Notes: generated from the sequence alone by a model not told the origin. Shown: positions 44,040 through 55,658, numbered from the stretch's first letter. The stretch is DNA of 64,000 bases from Paracyclopina nana (GCA_019096065.1 JAGUCH010000005.1:6386001-6450000); one strand, 5' to 3'. Made by a program: numbers and translations.

Positions 44040-47000
44040 TCAATCTGCCTCTTTGTCGGTCTCTTGCTTTTGCCGACGCTGCTCCAGCCTCGACTCTTGC
44101 TCCTGCTTAATAATCTCGTAGAACTCGCGTTCGGCCTTCACGATGGGGTCCTCGGAGTCCTCGCCTCCCTCAGCGACGTCCTCCTTCTGAGGATGGCTCT
44201 TGGAAGGCTCTTGGTGATCCTTGCTCGTCGTTGTGGCCACAATTTTTCCAAACGCGCTGTTCTCGCCCCCTCCGATCTGGATGCCCCCGCCACCTCCGCC
44301 CATGAGGCCTCCACCGAGGCCGAGGATACCTTTGGTTTTTTCCTTCAGCCTCAACTCCTTGTTCCTAGCCTCGAGAATTTTCTCCCTCCTCGTTTCTCTC
44401 TCGAACATCTGCGAATGATACAATTCATTATATGGCTTTCTTTTTGCTGCTAGACGCACTTAAAAACATGAATTGAGGGATGATTGCGAATGAAAAAAGA
44501 ATCCTTACCGCGGTCACCGACGTTTTGTCGTTCCTATGGGCAGAAGCTAGACCCTCAGCAAGCTCTAAGAGGGCGACGCTTCCACCGTCGCAGCCTGTGG
44601 CCACGAGGCAGCCGGCCTCGTGAACCTTGAGCGTATGCAAGGGGTCGTCAGCCACCTTGATGCTAAGCAAGGGCGCGCGCTGCTGGTACAGGATGTCCCA
44701 CGCGTCCAGACACCCGTCCATCCTTGTGGTGAAAAATACCGACGGCCTCGTGGGGCTCCAGCAGCCATCTGTGAGGTTCTCGGTGTACGAACTCGTCCAC
44801 ATGATGGAGGACTCCTTGATGTCCTCCGACCAGATGCGTGCGCACCAATCGCCGACAGTCAGGAAGTTCTTTGGGAAGCACGGGTTCCTTTGAAGAGCGT
44901 ACACCGGCCCAAAGTGGGCGTTGTACACCGCCGCAATTCGTTCATTTTGGGCCTTAGCCTTTTTGTTGCAAAGAAAGACGCTACCTGCCGAAAGGGAGAA
45001 CGCTCATTACAAAGCGCATGAACACCGCCGCAGCGAGTGGTCAAATAAGCCAGGCAAATCACCGGCCACACCGACTTCGAGTGGGGAACCTTACCTGGTA
45101 CTACTAGATCGCATCGTACTTGGAAATACTGCTACGGATCGTCCCTAGAACTGCCAAAAAGACGGATCGTAATTGGTGCTACAAAACGCATCGTACATTT
45201 TGTGCTACTGATTCAAAAACGGATCGCACATGGTAGTGCTGAATTTTCACATTTTTACCTTGAGGAAAACATGTTTGAGAATTCATCACAAGACTAGGCC
45301 GTCACTGCAACACTTTGGTGACTAGCTGTGTGTCCAGACAAGACTTACCTAGCTAGACTTACCAATCAAGACTTGAAAACAAGAAAAGCAAACCAAGCAC
45401 GATATTCTGAACAAGATGTAGCCAGAAAGGCTTGCTCAGAAAAATATTTTACTAATTGCACTACTTTCCAAGCCCTTTTCACAAAGCAAATCCCACCAAA
45501 CAAGACTTTGCAAGTTTGGCAGTTTTGCCAGTGGTACCAGGTACGATGTGTCATGTGGCACCTACCGATACGTCTAGGCAGTAGTTTTAAAAACGATGCG
45601 TTTTGTAGTACCAAGTACGATGCGTTGTGGTAGTGCCAGGCACTTGACACCCCTTCGAGCAAACCGTGTACTCCTTTGTGATTCAAGGTCAATGAAGCTA
45701 CCCACATTTTAATCAAACCGACCCCTCTACAGCAATTCGAGGTCAAAAGATCTGCGGTAATTTCAGCGCTGTCGACGTCATCCAAACGATGGTCTCCCAA
45801 GCAATTTGCGGTCAATCTATCTGCGATAATTTTTACAACACGGTAAACGGCGTTTGGCACTAGCTATGACTTTCTCAAGCTTCTCCAAATCATGCTAACC
45901 ATGCTTTGTTGTGATGTGTGTTCAACAAGATTACGAATTGCTTCTTCCTTACAGAAATGTTATGGTCTAGTCGACCCAAGCACAGTATATAAGTTTGGTC
46001 TACCCTAGTCTCTCAATGCTGAAACTTCGGCTCAGCTCTTCCACATCATTCGATTTTCTAGTCAGTGTACCCTGAGATTTACAATGAACTAAACACGTGT
46101 TTCTTTACCCGCGAGTAGTGGACCAATTTTCATATATTTAACCATGTCATTTTAGCGTCATTTCACCATGTTGGCTATGCTGGCCATAACAACCGGCGAC
46201 CCATCTTTTGGGCTCTGAACCCACCCCCTGGAACCCTATTGTTAGACCCCTCTTGTGCTCAAAAATGAGAATTCAAGATGGAGGACCTTAATATCAGGCC
46301 GTTTTTCGGCCTTTGTCCCCAACCTGCCACATCTGGCATCCCGCACCCGGCAGCACCTGCCGCGCCCAGCACCGTCTGCTGCACCCGGCAGCATCTGCCT
46401 CACCCGGTAGGGTATCATGCACCCGGCAGCATCTCCCGCACCTCGGAGCGCCTCCTATACCCGGTAGCTTCTCCCGCAACTGGCAGCGATGTCTCCCGCA
46501 CCCGGCAGCGTCTCCCATACCCAGCAGCGTCTCCCGCAACTGGCAACATCTCTCGCAACTGGCGGAATCTCCTGGCCGCAACTCCCTTACCCAGAGGACT
46601 TGACTGCTTCCCAGCAAAGAAACACGTATTTAGTTCATTGTAAATCTCAGGGTACACTGACTAGAAAATCGAATGCTCTGTTATGGTCTGGTCGACCCTA
46701 GCACAGTAGTCTCTTAATGCTGAAACTTTGGCTCAGCTCTTCCACATCATCCGATTTTCTAGTCAGTGTACCCTGAGATTTACAATGAACTAAACGTCCC
46801 AACTAGAAATTATGAGCCCTCATACACCAAAAAACCTCAGTGAAACTTATACGTTTTATCAACATAGAGTTTTAGTCATTAAGTAACATTAACTGCCTTG
46901 ACACCTAGGTAAAATCGAAAGCACCATTTTTCGATGTCAAATTCGATTTTTAAATTTTTTTTTCATAGGTGGTACGGAAGTTTACATAACGAAATAAACT

Positions 47001-50000
47001 CAACCTGGGTAATACAAAGGAGTGCTAACACGTTACAATAACTTTCACAAAACTTGGGAAAATTTCTGGTTGGAATGTGTTTCTTTACCCACGAGTGGTC
47101 TCAAGACTTTTGCCACTAGCCGTTTACCCCTGATATGTTTGCCCCAGGCCGTTTGCCCCTGTAGACGTTTGCACCTAAGATTTTTGTCATTAGAGACAAT
47201 CACCCCCAAGACATTTGCCCTTTGGATTTTTGCCCCTAGACAAGTTTGCCCCAAGGATTTTTGCCCCTCATGACACTTGCCCCTTAGATGTTTGCCCCTG
47301 GATATATTTGCCCCATGGATTTTTGCCCCTTTGATTTTTGCCCTTGGATTTTTACCCCTAGGGATGTTGCCTCAGGCACTTTTGCCCCAAGTACCAGTAA
47401 AATTTTGCCCTTGGGAATTTTGCCCTGGGTTCTTTTGCTCATGGGTAGGTTGCCACTGCACTGTTGACTTGAGTTGACAATTTGTCCAATTTGAAATGAA
47501 CTTTCAGCACCAATTGGACTATAAATATGCCTAAAATAAGTCATTTTAGGGATAAGATTATACAGTCTGTCCCGTAGATTTCTGTACACTTTGAAATCAA
47601 AAGTTTGTGTTAAAACTTCTGGAAATACTCAACACAAAGGATACTGTTGGAAAGCTTGAAACTTAAGCCATCTTTTTTAGTTTTGAGATTTTTAAAAAGC
47701 ATTAATTCAAATTTTGATTTAGACCACAAAATTGATAGTTACTCCAAATTCACGCCCATTTTCACTGATTTTTTTTTTTATGAAAAGTCACTTTCACAAA
47801 AAATTATTTATTCAATTTCACATAAAATTGGTTAACCATTTGATCTTCATAAACAAAAAAATCCCAAAGATGTGATGTTTAAAACACTAATTTTGAAACT
47901 TTTTCTGTAGGCAGTGGCCTTATTGTCTTTTTTTTTTTTTTACTGAAAATATCCTTTCCAATCATCCACCTTTCTGATGAGCCAGCACAGTGCTGCAAGA
48001 TTTTTTTTCATGAAAAAATGTCAAAAAAATAGCCAGGATTAGCTTAGCTGAAAGTTTGGTCAATAATAGTCGATTTTGGCAAATTTGCTTTTTTGGGAGA
48101 AAAATAAAGGGTACCTCAGGATAATTAAGTTTTCTCATTTTTTTACTTATAATTTCTTTTATCCATTGAAGCAAAAAAAGATGGCAAAAGATTCAAGCTT
48201 TCCAATGATATCCATTGTGTCTAATATTTCCCGAATTTGCAACACAAACTTTTGATTTCAAAGTGTACAGAAATCTATGGGACAGACTGTATATTGCCTC
48301 AATCCTATCAGCTTATTAAAAAATTAATAAAACTTTTATTTATAAAAAGCAGAAATAAATGATTGTTTTGGATAGGATCAGGTTAGGTTTGTTTAGGTGT
48401 CCAGTTAAAGAAGGTTTTGTTATGTAAAATTATTATAAAATGCAAATCATCAGGAAATATCAAGTATAAATATTATGGGAAATCATCTTGAAGGCAACAG
48501 GGCAAGGCGTCAAAGTTCAAGCGGCGAAAGTCAAAGGGGCAAATGGCCAAGGAGCAAAAGTCCTAGGGGCAAAAGTCCAAGGGGCAAAAGTGCAAGGGGA
48601 AAATATATCCAGGGGCAAACATCTAAGGGGCTAGCGTCTTCAGGGGCAAAAATCCAAGGGGCAAACATGTATAAGGGCAAATGTCATGGGGGCAAAAGTC
48701 TTTTGGGGCAAAAATCTTAGGGGCAAACATCCTAGGGGTAAATGGCTAGGGGCAAACGGCTAGGGGCAAAGTGCACGCAGCCCCCACGAGTAGTGGACCC
48801 ATTTTCATATATTTAACCATGTCATTTTACTTTCATTTCACCATGTTGGCTACGCTTGCCAAATCAGAAAATTGTGCCTTTTAACACCAAGTACAACGTA
48901 TTCTAAGCAGCATTTTGAGGTCAACCAATCTGCTGCATCACCAAAGTCTGGTATACGGCGTTTTGCAGCCTGACTTACGGGAAATCATATTTTTTGCTTC
49001 TACAAAATCATACAAACCGCAACCGTATTTTCCGCCGAAATTCACTGACACGAACATCATGAATTTCTGCTTGTGCAGAGTCTTATAAACAGTGTCCTCC
49101 CACTAATTCTCGGTCAAAAGAGCTGCTTTGCCTAAGTTAAGTGGGAAACCCTACATGGTGTTTACCAGAACAAACAGTACTACACTTCATATTGAACTTG
49201 GTCCGGATGCCAGTACCTGGTACTACTACGGATCGTGCCTGGTACTACCAAAACTCATCGTACTTGGTACTACAAAACGCATCGTCCCTGGAACTACTGA
49301 CAAGACGCATCATACCTAGTGCTACAAAGGCCTGGATCAGCTGGTTATTTCACCGCAATTTTGAGCGCCGTAATTGCGATGCAATTGTCAACATAACAGC
49401 GATCAGCTGGTAATTGTAATCCAATTTTTGCTATGAGCAAAAATTACTTCTTTAGCGGGTTTAAAGTAAAACTTTAAGACAAAAATTAACAAGTGGCATC
49501 ATTAGAGCTTAAACTATCAAAAACAGCCTCTGTTATGACAAATAAGGACGAAAAATAGGCCAACTTAAAGTGCAAAGGTTTGGCTGACTTTACTCTTTAA
49601 GTTCCTCCGCTGCTTTGCTCGCCGAAATTGCACTGCAATTATCTGTAGTAGCTGATCCACTTAAATTGCAGCGCAATTACAAACAGTAGCTGAAATTATA
49701 ACCGAAATTGCGCTGCAATCAGGACCAGCTGATCCAGGCCAAAACGCATCATACCTGGTAATACTGCCAAAACGTACCGCACCTGGAACTACTCATAAAG
49801 CAAACAAAAATTATCAGTCTTTTCTTTGGCTCCACTTAGATCAGAGTTCAGTCTTTCTTGGTCTTGGTTAGCTAAGTCTTGCAATTTGCTAGCCAGGTCT
49901 TGCTTGATCTCCCAGACCTAGCTTGATTTGTCAAGTTCGGTCGGGGTTTCTATTTGACCAAAGCTTGGAAAGCTGAGGCACTTTTTGCTAATTTAAGGAG

Positions 50001-53000
50001 GGATATGCAAATTTTTGGAATTGAAATCCACAGATTTCTATCAAAATTTCGTCTTGAAGCTCAATCAGACTGTGTGCTATAGTAATGCAGCGAAAAGAAC
50101 TCATCTTAATAGTATGGATTGTCTTGAGCTAGATTTCTTTCCTCTTTCACATATTAATCACCAAAATGAACACTGGCGTTTGACACCGCAAATGAAATAA
50201 ATATCATTCCGATTTCCGATAAGTTAAATGTTTTGCTAATAGGACCAGGCACGGTCAGTAATGGTGGTAGTAGTACCAATTGCGATCTGAATTGTAGGAC
50301 CAGGTACGGTCTGTCATTGAAGGAGCAGGTTTGGTCAATTGTAGGACAAGGTAAAGGTAACCTAAGTTTAGACAAGTCATTGGGCAGCTAGCACAACATT
50401 GTAGACCCAGGCCACACCCCTTCTTTTCTTCAGCAAACTGACTTGACTTTTTTCTCAGTCATGTCCTCTATCCCAAGATGATCTATAGGGCTGCCGTACT
50501 TGGATCGACTGGAACATACTGTCCCTAGATAGACTGCAACAGATCATCCCTGGATAGACTAAGAGAACTCCCTGTCCTTGGATCGACAAGACGGGACAAT
50601 GGCACAATTTCCCTAGGGCACAATTTCCCAAGGGCACAATTCCCCAATTCCAATATACCCCAAACTGAGTCTGATGCTGGCATGGGCCAAAATCCCTAAG
50701 GGCACAATTCCCTAGGAACAAAATTCGAAAATACCCCTAATTGAGTCCTACGCTGGCAAGGGCCCTAAATCCCCAAGGGAACAATTCCCTGAGGGCACAA
50801 TTGTCCCAGGGCTCAATTTTTGCATAAGCACTATTCCACATGGGCACAATTCCTCAAGAGCACAATTCCTCATGGGCGAAATTTCCCCAAAGCTCAATTC
50901 CCAAAGGCAGAATTCCCCAGGGACGCAATTCCCCAATTTCAAAATCCTCCAAGAGCAAAATTCACCCAAATATTAATTCCCCAAGGGCAAAATTCTCGAA
51001 AGGTAAAATTCCGTTAGGGCCAAATTTCGCCAAGGCCAAATTGCCAGATGGTAAAAATTGCAAATGGAAAAAGTCTTCCGATTTTTGAAGAGCAAAAGTT
51101 TTAAGGGCCAAAGTCTCCTGGGAAGGCTAACGTCTCCAAGTGCCAAAAATAAGCGCAAATAGGATAGGAGCACAAGTCACCAGGGTCAAAAGTCTGTAGG
51201 GCAAAATACCGGCATGCTAACTATGCGCACGTAACGCGGAATTTTTAAGTGCCTAGCTTGCTTGGATGCCGGTCAAGCGCAATGGCTTTGCAGCAGTCCG
51301 ATTTGGCGTACCTCTGTCAGTGCCGACCATGAATTTGGTCGGGATGGAAGGCTCGAACTCGAGGCAGGAGGCGCCGTGGGCATTTTGAAGGTTCTGCGTG
51401 TTGTCAGTTTTCACGGGGTCCAGAATCAGCACTTCCGTTGGCTCGGTGCATTTGCGTATGTCCCACCACTTCACCTGCAACCCAAGAAGCGATTAGCGTG
51501 GACTTGGACTGCCATTTTTGGACAGATTTGGCCGATTCGATTTCAATTTCCTGAATGAAGGAACGATATCGCGAGCATCTGCCATTTTCGAGCGGTTTTC
51601 CTCAAGACGCACGCGACGCGGCAGCGGGACGAACGTGCGTCGTTAACGACACTTCTGGGCATGGATGGCGATCGCATGCGGTCCATCGAGGCTGAATGCC
51701 CGGCGAGGTCGGGTGGTTGGAGACGCGATCGAACGGCTCGTCATCGGCCAAAGCGATATTTTCGCCGCTTTTTCCTCGTCGCGCCCGTACGAACGTACGT
51801 ACGTACGTCGAGGAGACGGAGGACGATCGGCTCGCTCGTGCCTCGCTGTGCGCTAGCTGCTGCGGCTTTGCGAGAGGCCCAGCTTTGAGGGCGAGCAGCT
51901 GTCGCCCTCGTCTTGCGAACAGCTTTAGAGGCTAGCAGATCGAGCTAGTGCAGCGGCAGCAGCGAGTCCAGACGCACGTCATGCCGCATCAGCCCACACC
52001 GTGAACGCCCCCGCAGGTAAGGCCCCCAGGGGGCCACACGCGCACGTTCTTCGCCGTCTCGCGTTTCCGCGAAAACTCGTTTGGCACCAAACGTACTCTC
52101 GGTGACCGGTGATCGTCGCGACGCTGCACTCAGCCCGGGCTAGCCCGTGCGCATTTTCCCCGAAAATCGTGCGAGCTAGGGCTTCACTAGGCCGCCATTC
52201 CCCAATGCGCAGGCGCGCGCGCGCGCAAATATGGCAACAGTTTTCCTGGTGGAAAATCACCGCTCATATGAGCCTTTTACTTTTGATTGTCCAGGTCGCG
52301 ATGGAGGACGTGTACGTGGCGAAATGCGCCAACCACGCCAATTTGGCGACCTCCCTGAGGCCCCGCAACGGCCTCGACGACGGCAACTCGAGCGACGAGG
52401 ACAACAACTCCGTCCTCAAGTTTTGGCCGGAGGCCAACCGCATCAGATGCCGGTGCCACGATCCCAAGTGCAAAGTGAAGCGGTACGTGCGGCAACGAGG
52501 CGGGCGGCCGCCGCCGCCGCCTCACCGCGACCTCAACGACCTCGACCGGCCCGAGGAGCGAGTGAGCCCCGCGATGGGCGTCGAGGAGGCCGAGGTGGTG
52601 CGGCTGGCTGGCGGCCCCGCGGCGGCGGGGAACGTGCTGCAGGAGGTCGCCCTCCGTCCCGACCTCTCGAAGCTGCTCGAGCCGACCGCGAGCGACGGCA
52701 ACACGATCCTCATGCAAAAGTGTTGCCGCAAGCGGGCCTCGTCCGACACCAACTTCTGGAGGCAGACCTACGCCCAGATCCTCGCCTACGCCAAGATCAT
52801 GGCCGAGCGGAGGCCCGAGCTGCTGCTTCACCGCAACCTGCAGGTACGTCCGTGCTCTCTATTTCTCAAGTCGCGTCGCATTCTAATATGATATCGTTGC
52901 AGGACGCCAGCGCGCTCGACCTGGCCGCGCTGACGGACAAGTCGAGCGTGGCCGTCTACCTCTGCCGACTGATGGAGTCGAAGGGCTACGACCCCAACGT

Positions 53001-55196
53001 GAGCAACGGCCAGGGCCACACGGTGCTCCACCTGCTGGCCCGCAAGGGCGACGACTGCGCCAACACGCTCGAGGCCCTGCTGGCCATGAAGAAGGCCGGC
53101 AACCCCAACGAGAGACTGTTTCGAATCGACGTGGTGAACCAAGGCCACAAGACGCCCCTGGACGTGGCGGTGACGTGCTCGCAGCTCTTCTCCACCGCAC
53201 AGTGGGTCCCGTTGAAGCATTTTCCTCCATTTCTGATTTTTCGTCAAATCGGCAGTGCATTAGCAAAGCCAAATGACTGTAAAACTCGAACTTTTGACTC
53301 TTTCTAGCAAAGTCTTACGCACATCCACGCACTTTTTTTGCAATCCAACCCTGTTCATATTACTTTTTCTCTAATTTGACAGTGTTATAGGTTGGACAAC
53401 CTTGGACATAATAAGTTCTGCTAATATTTGGTTTAGTTTTACATGGAAATAGAAGAGTCATCTTTTTGGGTCAATTTTGACACTTATTTTAAATGAAATC
53501 CTGTTCTCTTGTGGCCTAAAATACTTAAACTAACTCTAATTAAAGGCTTCAACAAAAAAATCATAGTTCTAATGGAACAGTAAAAGCTTGTAGCCACTTT
53601 TTGACATTTCTTTTTTCTTAGATTTTTTTATCAAAATCAGGATGCTTCTCAAACATGATCTTCAATTCACAAATCGAATTGAATTTAGAGCCTTTTAAAT
53701 GGCCAATTCTGATCACCAAGAACCCATAGGAACTATTATAAGATAAAAAAGTGTTTGAAACTGGATTTCATAATTTAGCTGAAATGGAGAAATAAGGGTC
53801 TCCGTGGCCCACTGTGCACCGGCAAGGATCGCGCCATCTACACCGCCACCATCAACCTGTTCCACGACGTCATCATCGCCGAGACGGACTCGCTGATGAT
53901 GATGGAGCACGACTAAGATCTCACTCTATACATATATCAAAGGTTCCGTTCCTAATCAGCGTTTGCATCACCTTAGTCAAACTTACGATCGTAGATGTTT
54001 AGGCGATTCTTTTACCATACATACATGATTATTCTCCGTGTTGGCTATAATTTGCGTCCAAAGTGAACTCACCGTTCCGTCCGTGGAGCCCGTGAAGAAC
54101 TCGGTGCCGGCCTTGGCGTTCAGCCAGATGGTTTTGTACACTGGGTCGATGTGGCACTGGTCCATGGGAATCAGGCCGTCCGGGTTGCCGCCCTTGCGGC
54201 AGTCCCACCAGCAAATCTGACCGTTGTAGCACCCGCCCGCGATGATGTTCGGCTCCTTGGGGTTGTACTCGACGCTCACGAGGAAGCTCGGCGGCTGGAG
54301 GGTCAGGTCGGGCTCCGTCGGGTCGTCCACGTTGAACACGTACGACTCGCGCATCGTGTCGGGGTGGGTGGCCTGGAACTCGAGGTTGCAGTAGGCGATC
54401 ACGATCTTGGAGCCGCCGTCGGGACACCACGAGATCGACGAGACCGGGCGCTTGTACGAGTTGGCGGGGTCGCGGAATACGTGCACCGTCTTCGCCTCGG
54501 GCTTCTCGCACTGCGTCGACTCGTCCACGCTCTCGAAGTAGTCCTCGTAGATGTCGATCGCGTTGTTCTGCTTGATGCATTGCTCCGCCGACTTGAAAAC
54601 GAGGAAAAATGTTACGAAAAATGAGGAGGAGTACGTCGCGCCTAATAAAGGAAAGCCCAATTTGTACTGCAAATCCAAGACGTACGCTGCGGCGGCAGCA
54701 GCTTGGCCAGCTGCTGCATGGTTGCTTGGCTTTCCCTCTTCTTACCTGGCATAGACCCAGCACCGAGTTGATGTAGCCATCATCTTTTTCGATCTTTTTC
54801 CTGAAACGCATGGTCTGATCGTTCTCCGCGGGATTGATGTCCTTTGGCCAGCCCCCCTCGAAATGGTTCATGCCCTGGCTCAGATACTCGGCGCGAAACG
54901 TGTTGATCTCGTGGAGGCTGCATTCCGCCGACACCTGCACAGAGCGATGCACCGGATTCTTGTCGATGTATTGCATCCACAAACTGTCATTGGGCGGTAT
55001 CGACTCTTCAATGTGGCCGGGAACATCGGAAAACTTGACAGGCTTCTTCAGCAAACCAGCCTTCTTCGAAATCTCCAACTTGATCTCGATCTCCTTCTCC
55101 GCCAAATCATCACTAGAAGCAAGAGCGAAAGATCACATACACTGCTACTAATTCCTGTCGCTTTCGGTACTCGTCATCGTATTCGTCAGAATCCAT
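44040..55196 (-). CDS. DNAI2: Axonemal dynein intermediate chain 2 (DNAI2), with nested gene and repeat-filled intron
   Basis: Coding exons (minus): 55196-55171 (or alternative first exon 56650-56454), 55112-54746, 54591-54073, 51474-51312, 44984-44509, 44408-44040; 639 aa with the first option (human DNAI2 605). Signatures: [82 protein letters not shown]-like (here [12 protein letters not shown]), [52 protein letters not shown]. These cover the WD40 propeller and the charged C-terminal tail. DNAI2 is an outer-arm dynein subunit needed for ciliary and flagellar beating. Intron 3 (51475-54072) hosts an antisense ankyrin gene; intron 4 (44985-51311) is a repeat nest. The exon 1 donor is uncertain (GA|GTACCG gives a 58-nt intron). 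Confidence 0.92.
45083..45653. mobile_element. Foldback element with arrays of an ACGCATCGTACCTGGTACTA-type repeat
   Basis: The left arm (45083-45245) carries five or more degenerate units such as GGTGCTACAAAACGCATCGT. The right arm (45525-45653) carries the reverse complement (ACGATGCGTTTTGTAGTACC). Ends: GGGGAACCTTACCTGG at the left and GGGGTGTCAAGTGCCTGG as the complement of the right end. Flanks share TTCGAG (left TTCGAGT, right TTCGAGC), a possible target duplication. The unique core has no gene. Confidence 0.7.
46048..46674. repeat. Long inverted repeat enclosing an 18-bp GC-rich minisatellite
   Basis: A 46-bp perfect inverted repeat, starting ATTCGATTTTCTAGTCAGTG at 46048-46093 and mirrored at 46629-46674; imperfect pairing continues inward. 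Between the arms, 46315-46602 is a tandem array of a degenerate unit of the form CTCCCGCACCCGGCAGCAT (15 or more copies). A further direct copy of the arm lies at about 46748-46794. Confidence 0.75.
47097..48782. mobile_element. Foldback transposon with 15-17 bp repeat arrays in both arms and 9-bp target duplication
   Basis: The left arm (about 47097-47450) repeats TTTGCCCCTAGGGATTT-like words. The right arm (about 48480-48782) repeats the complement (AGGGGCAAAAGTCCTA and variants, some 15 units). Inside the arms a second inverted pair (47556-47680 and 48170-48290; CTGTCCCGTAGATTTCTGTA on the left) folds as well. The element is flanked by CCCACGAGT at 47088-47096 and 48783-48791. The joined flanks match an uninterrupted related sequence at about 46100-46160 (TTTCTTTACCCGCGAGTAGT). 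This structure and a 9-bp duplication are those of FB-type elements. No transposase frame is seen. Confidence 0.88.
49143..50420. mobile_element. Second foldback copy of the 45083 family, split by a MITE
   Basis: The left arm (49143-49328, continuing 49741-49800) has units such as GGTACTACAAAACGCATCGT. The right arm (about 50215-50420) has diverged complements (GGACCAGGTACGGTC). Ends resemble the 45083 element (GGGAAACCCTACATGG at the left; complement of right end GGGGTGTGGCCTGGG). The left array is interrupted by the MITE at 49329-49740. No clear target duplication. Confidence 0.62.
49329..49740. mobile_element. PIF/Harbinger-like MITE inserted in the foldback array
   Basis: Terminal inverted repeats GGCCTGGATCAGCTGGT (left) and its exact complement (right end 49740) are flanked by AAA on both sides. 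Removing it restores the host array word GCTACAAAACGCATC. Its interior repeats AATTGC(G/A)CTGCAATT palindromes. GG-starting termini and a 3-bp duplication suggest PIF/Harbinger, although that group usually duplicates TWA. Confidence 0.75.
50470..51215. repeat. One-sided arrays of degenerate GGGCACAATTCCCCAA repeats
   Basis: 50470-50580 holds units around GGATCGACTGGAACATACTG. 50580-51060 is some 20 or more degenerate copies of AGGGCACAATTCCCCA. 51100-51215 drifts into AGGGCAAAAGTC words like those of the 47097 element. The matching inverted arm is not present, so this may be half of a foldback element. Confidence 0.65.
51560..52300 (+). promoter_or_regulatory. GC-rich upstream region of the nested ankyrin gene
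   Basis: A CpG-rich stretch with a GTAC run (TACGAACGTACGTACGTACG, around 51788) and a GCGCGCGCGC run near 52210, ending at the acceptor before the ATG. Probably promoter plus 5' exon; the transcription start cannot be placed. Confidence 0.4.
52301..53916 (+). CDS. Ankyrin-repeat protein nested antisense in DNAI2 intron 3
   Basis: Exons 52301-52843, 52903 to about 53220, and probably about 53803-53916. The ATG follows a splice acceptor (ttgattgtccag) by six bases. The product has an acidic N-terminus, a Cys/basic segment ([20 protein letters not shown]), a Pro run (PPPPPH), and ankyrin-type units ([64 protein letters not shown]). The last exon reads [20 protein letters not shown] and a stop; the junction into it is not certain, and without splicing the frame ends at 53307. 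GC-rich coding contrasts with the AT-rich intron around it. It shares the acidic start and ankyrin layout with the 41498-43383 gene; IkB-like function is only a guess. Confidence 0.65.
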
Positions 55197-55574
55197 TTTC
55201 CTTCGAGATTTCGGCACCAAGCGTCAATAAGGCTGCTCTAACCAATACTTATTGATCAGACAAAATGTGGCATAATAAGTCCCTGTAAACGGTGCTAGGT
55301 GGCATATTAGAGCCAGAAAGGCTGTGGTGGTGACACTTTTCACGTATCACCAAACCTTTACTTTTCCGAAAAAAGTTGTCCCGTTTCAGATACGTAGCGC
55401 CAACCACGGAAAGTTAGCATAGCCGCCGCCTGTCAAACTAGCTTCCGTTAGAATTCCATTCAAATGCCTTCATAAGCCTTGGCCTTTGCTTCTTGACCAT
55501 AATTGGTGCTCGCTTTGGGAAAACTTTGGTCTGGGTTTAAGCTAATCTTACTTTATCTTATAAGAAATCATTAA

Positions 55575-55658
55575 CGGCCCGATCCTTAGCAGGTTTTTTC
55601 ATCATTACCAGGTGACACCACTGCTAATGATGAAAAAAACCTGCTAATGATCGGGCCA
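55575..55658. repeat. Hairpin with approximately 32-bp arms
   Basis: GGCCCGATCCTTAGCAGGTT(TTTTCATCATTA) is mirrored by TAATGATGAAAAAAACCTGC(TAATGATCGGGCC) with one mismatch and a one-base length difference; loop of about 17 bases. A compact MITE-type palindrome; no target duplication recognised. Confidence 0.7.

Noticed and set aside
46278-46643. 121-codon frame reading repeated Pro/Ala/Thr/Cys words
   Set aside because: It is translation of an 18-bp minisatellite that is open in several frames on both strands; a property of the repeat rather than of a protein.
48475-48720. 81-codon frame with a repeated RGKSPRGK-like pattern, resembling a pentapeptide-repeat protein
   Set aside because: It is the right arm of the foldback element; the complementary arm gives similar pseudo-repeats on the other strand.
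53983-55105. A 358-codon Arg/Pro/Gly-rich minus frame continuing from DNAI2 exon 2
   Set aside because: It reads through the intron into the wrong frame of exon 3; correct splicing restores the DNAI2 sequence.
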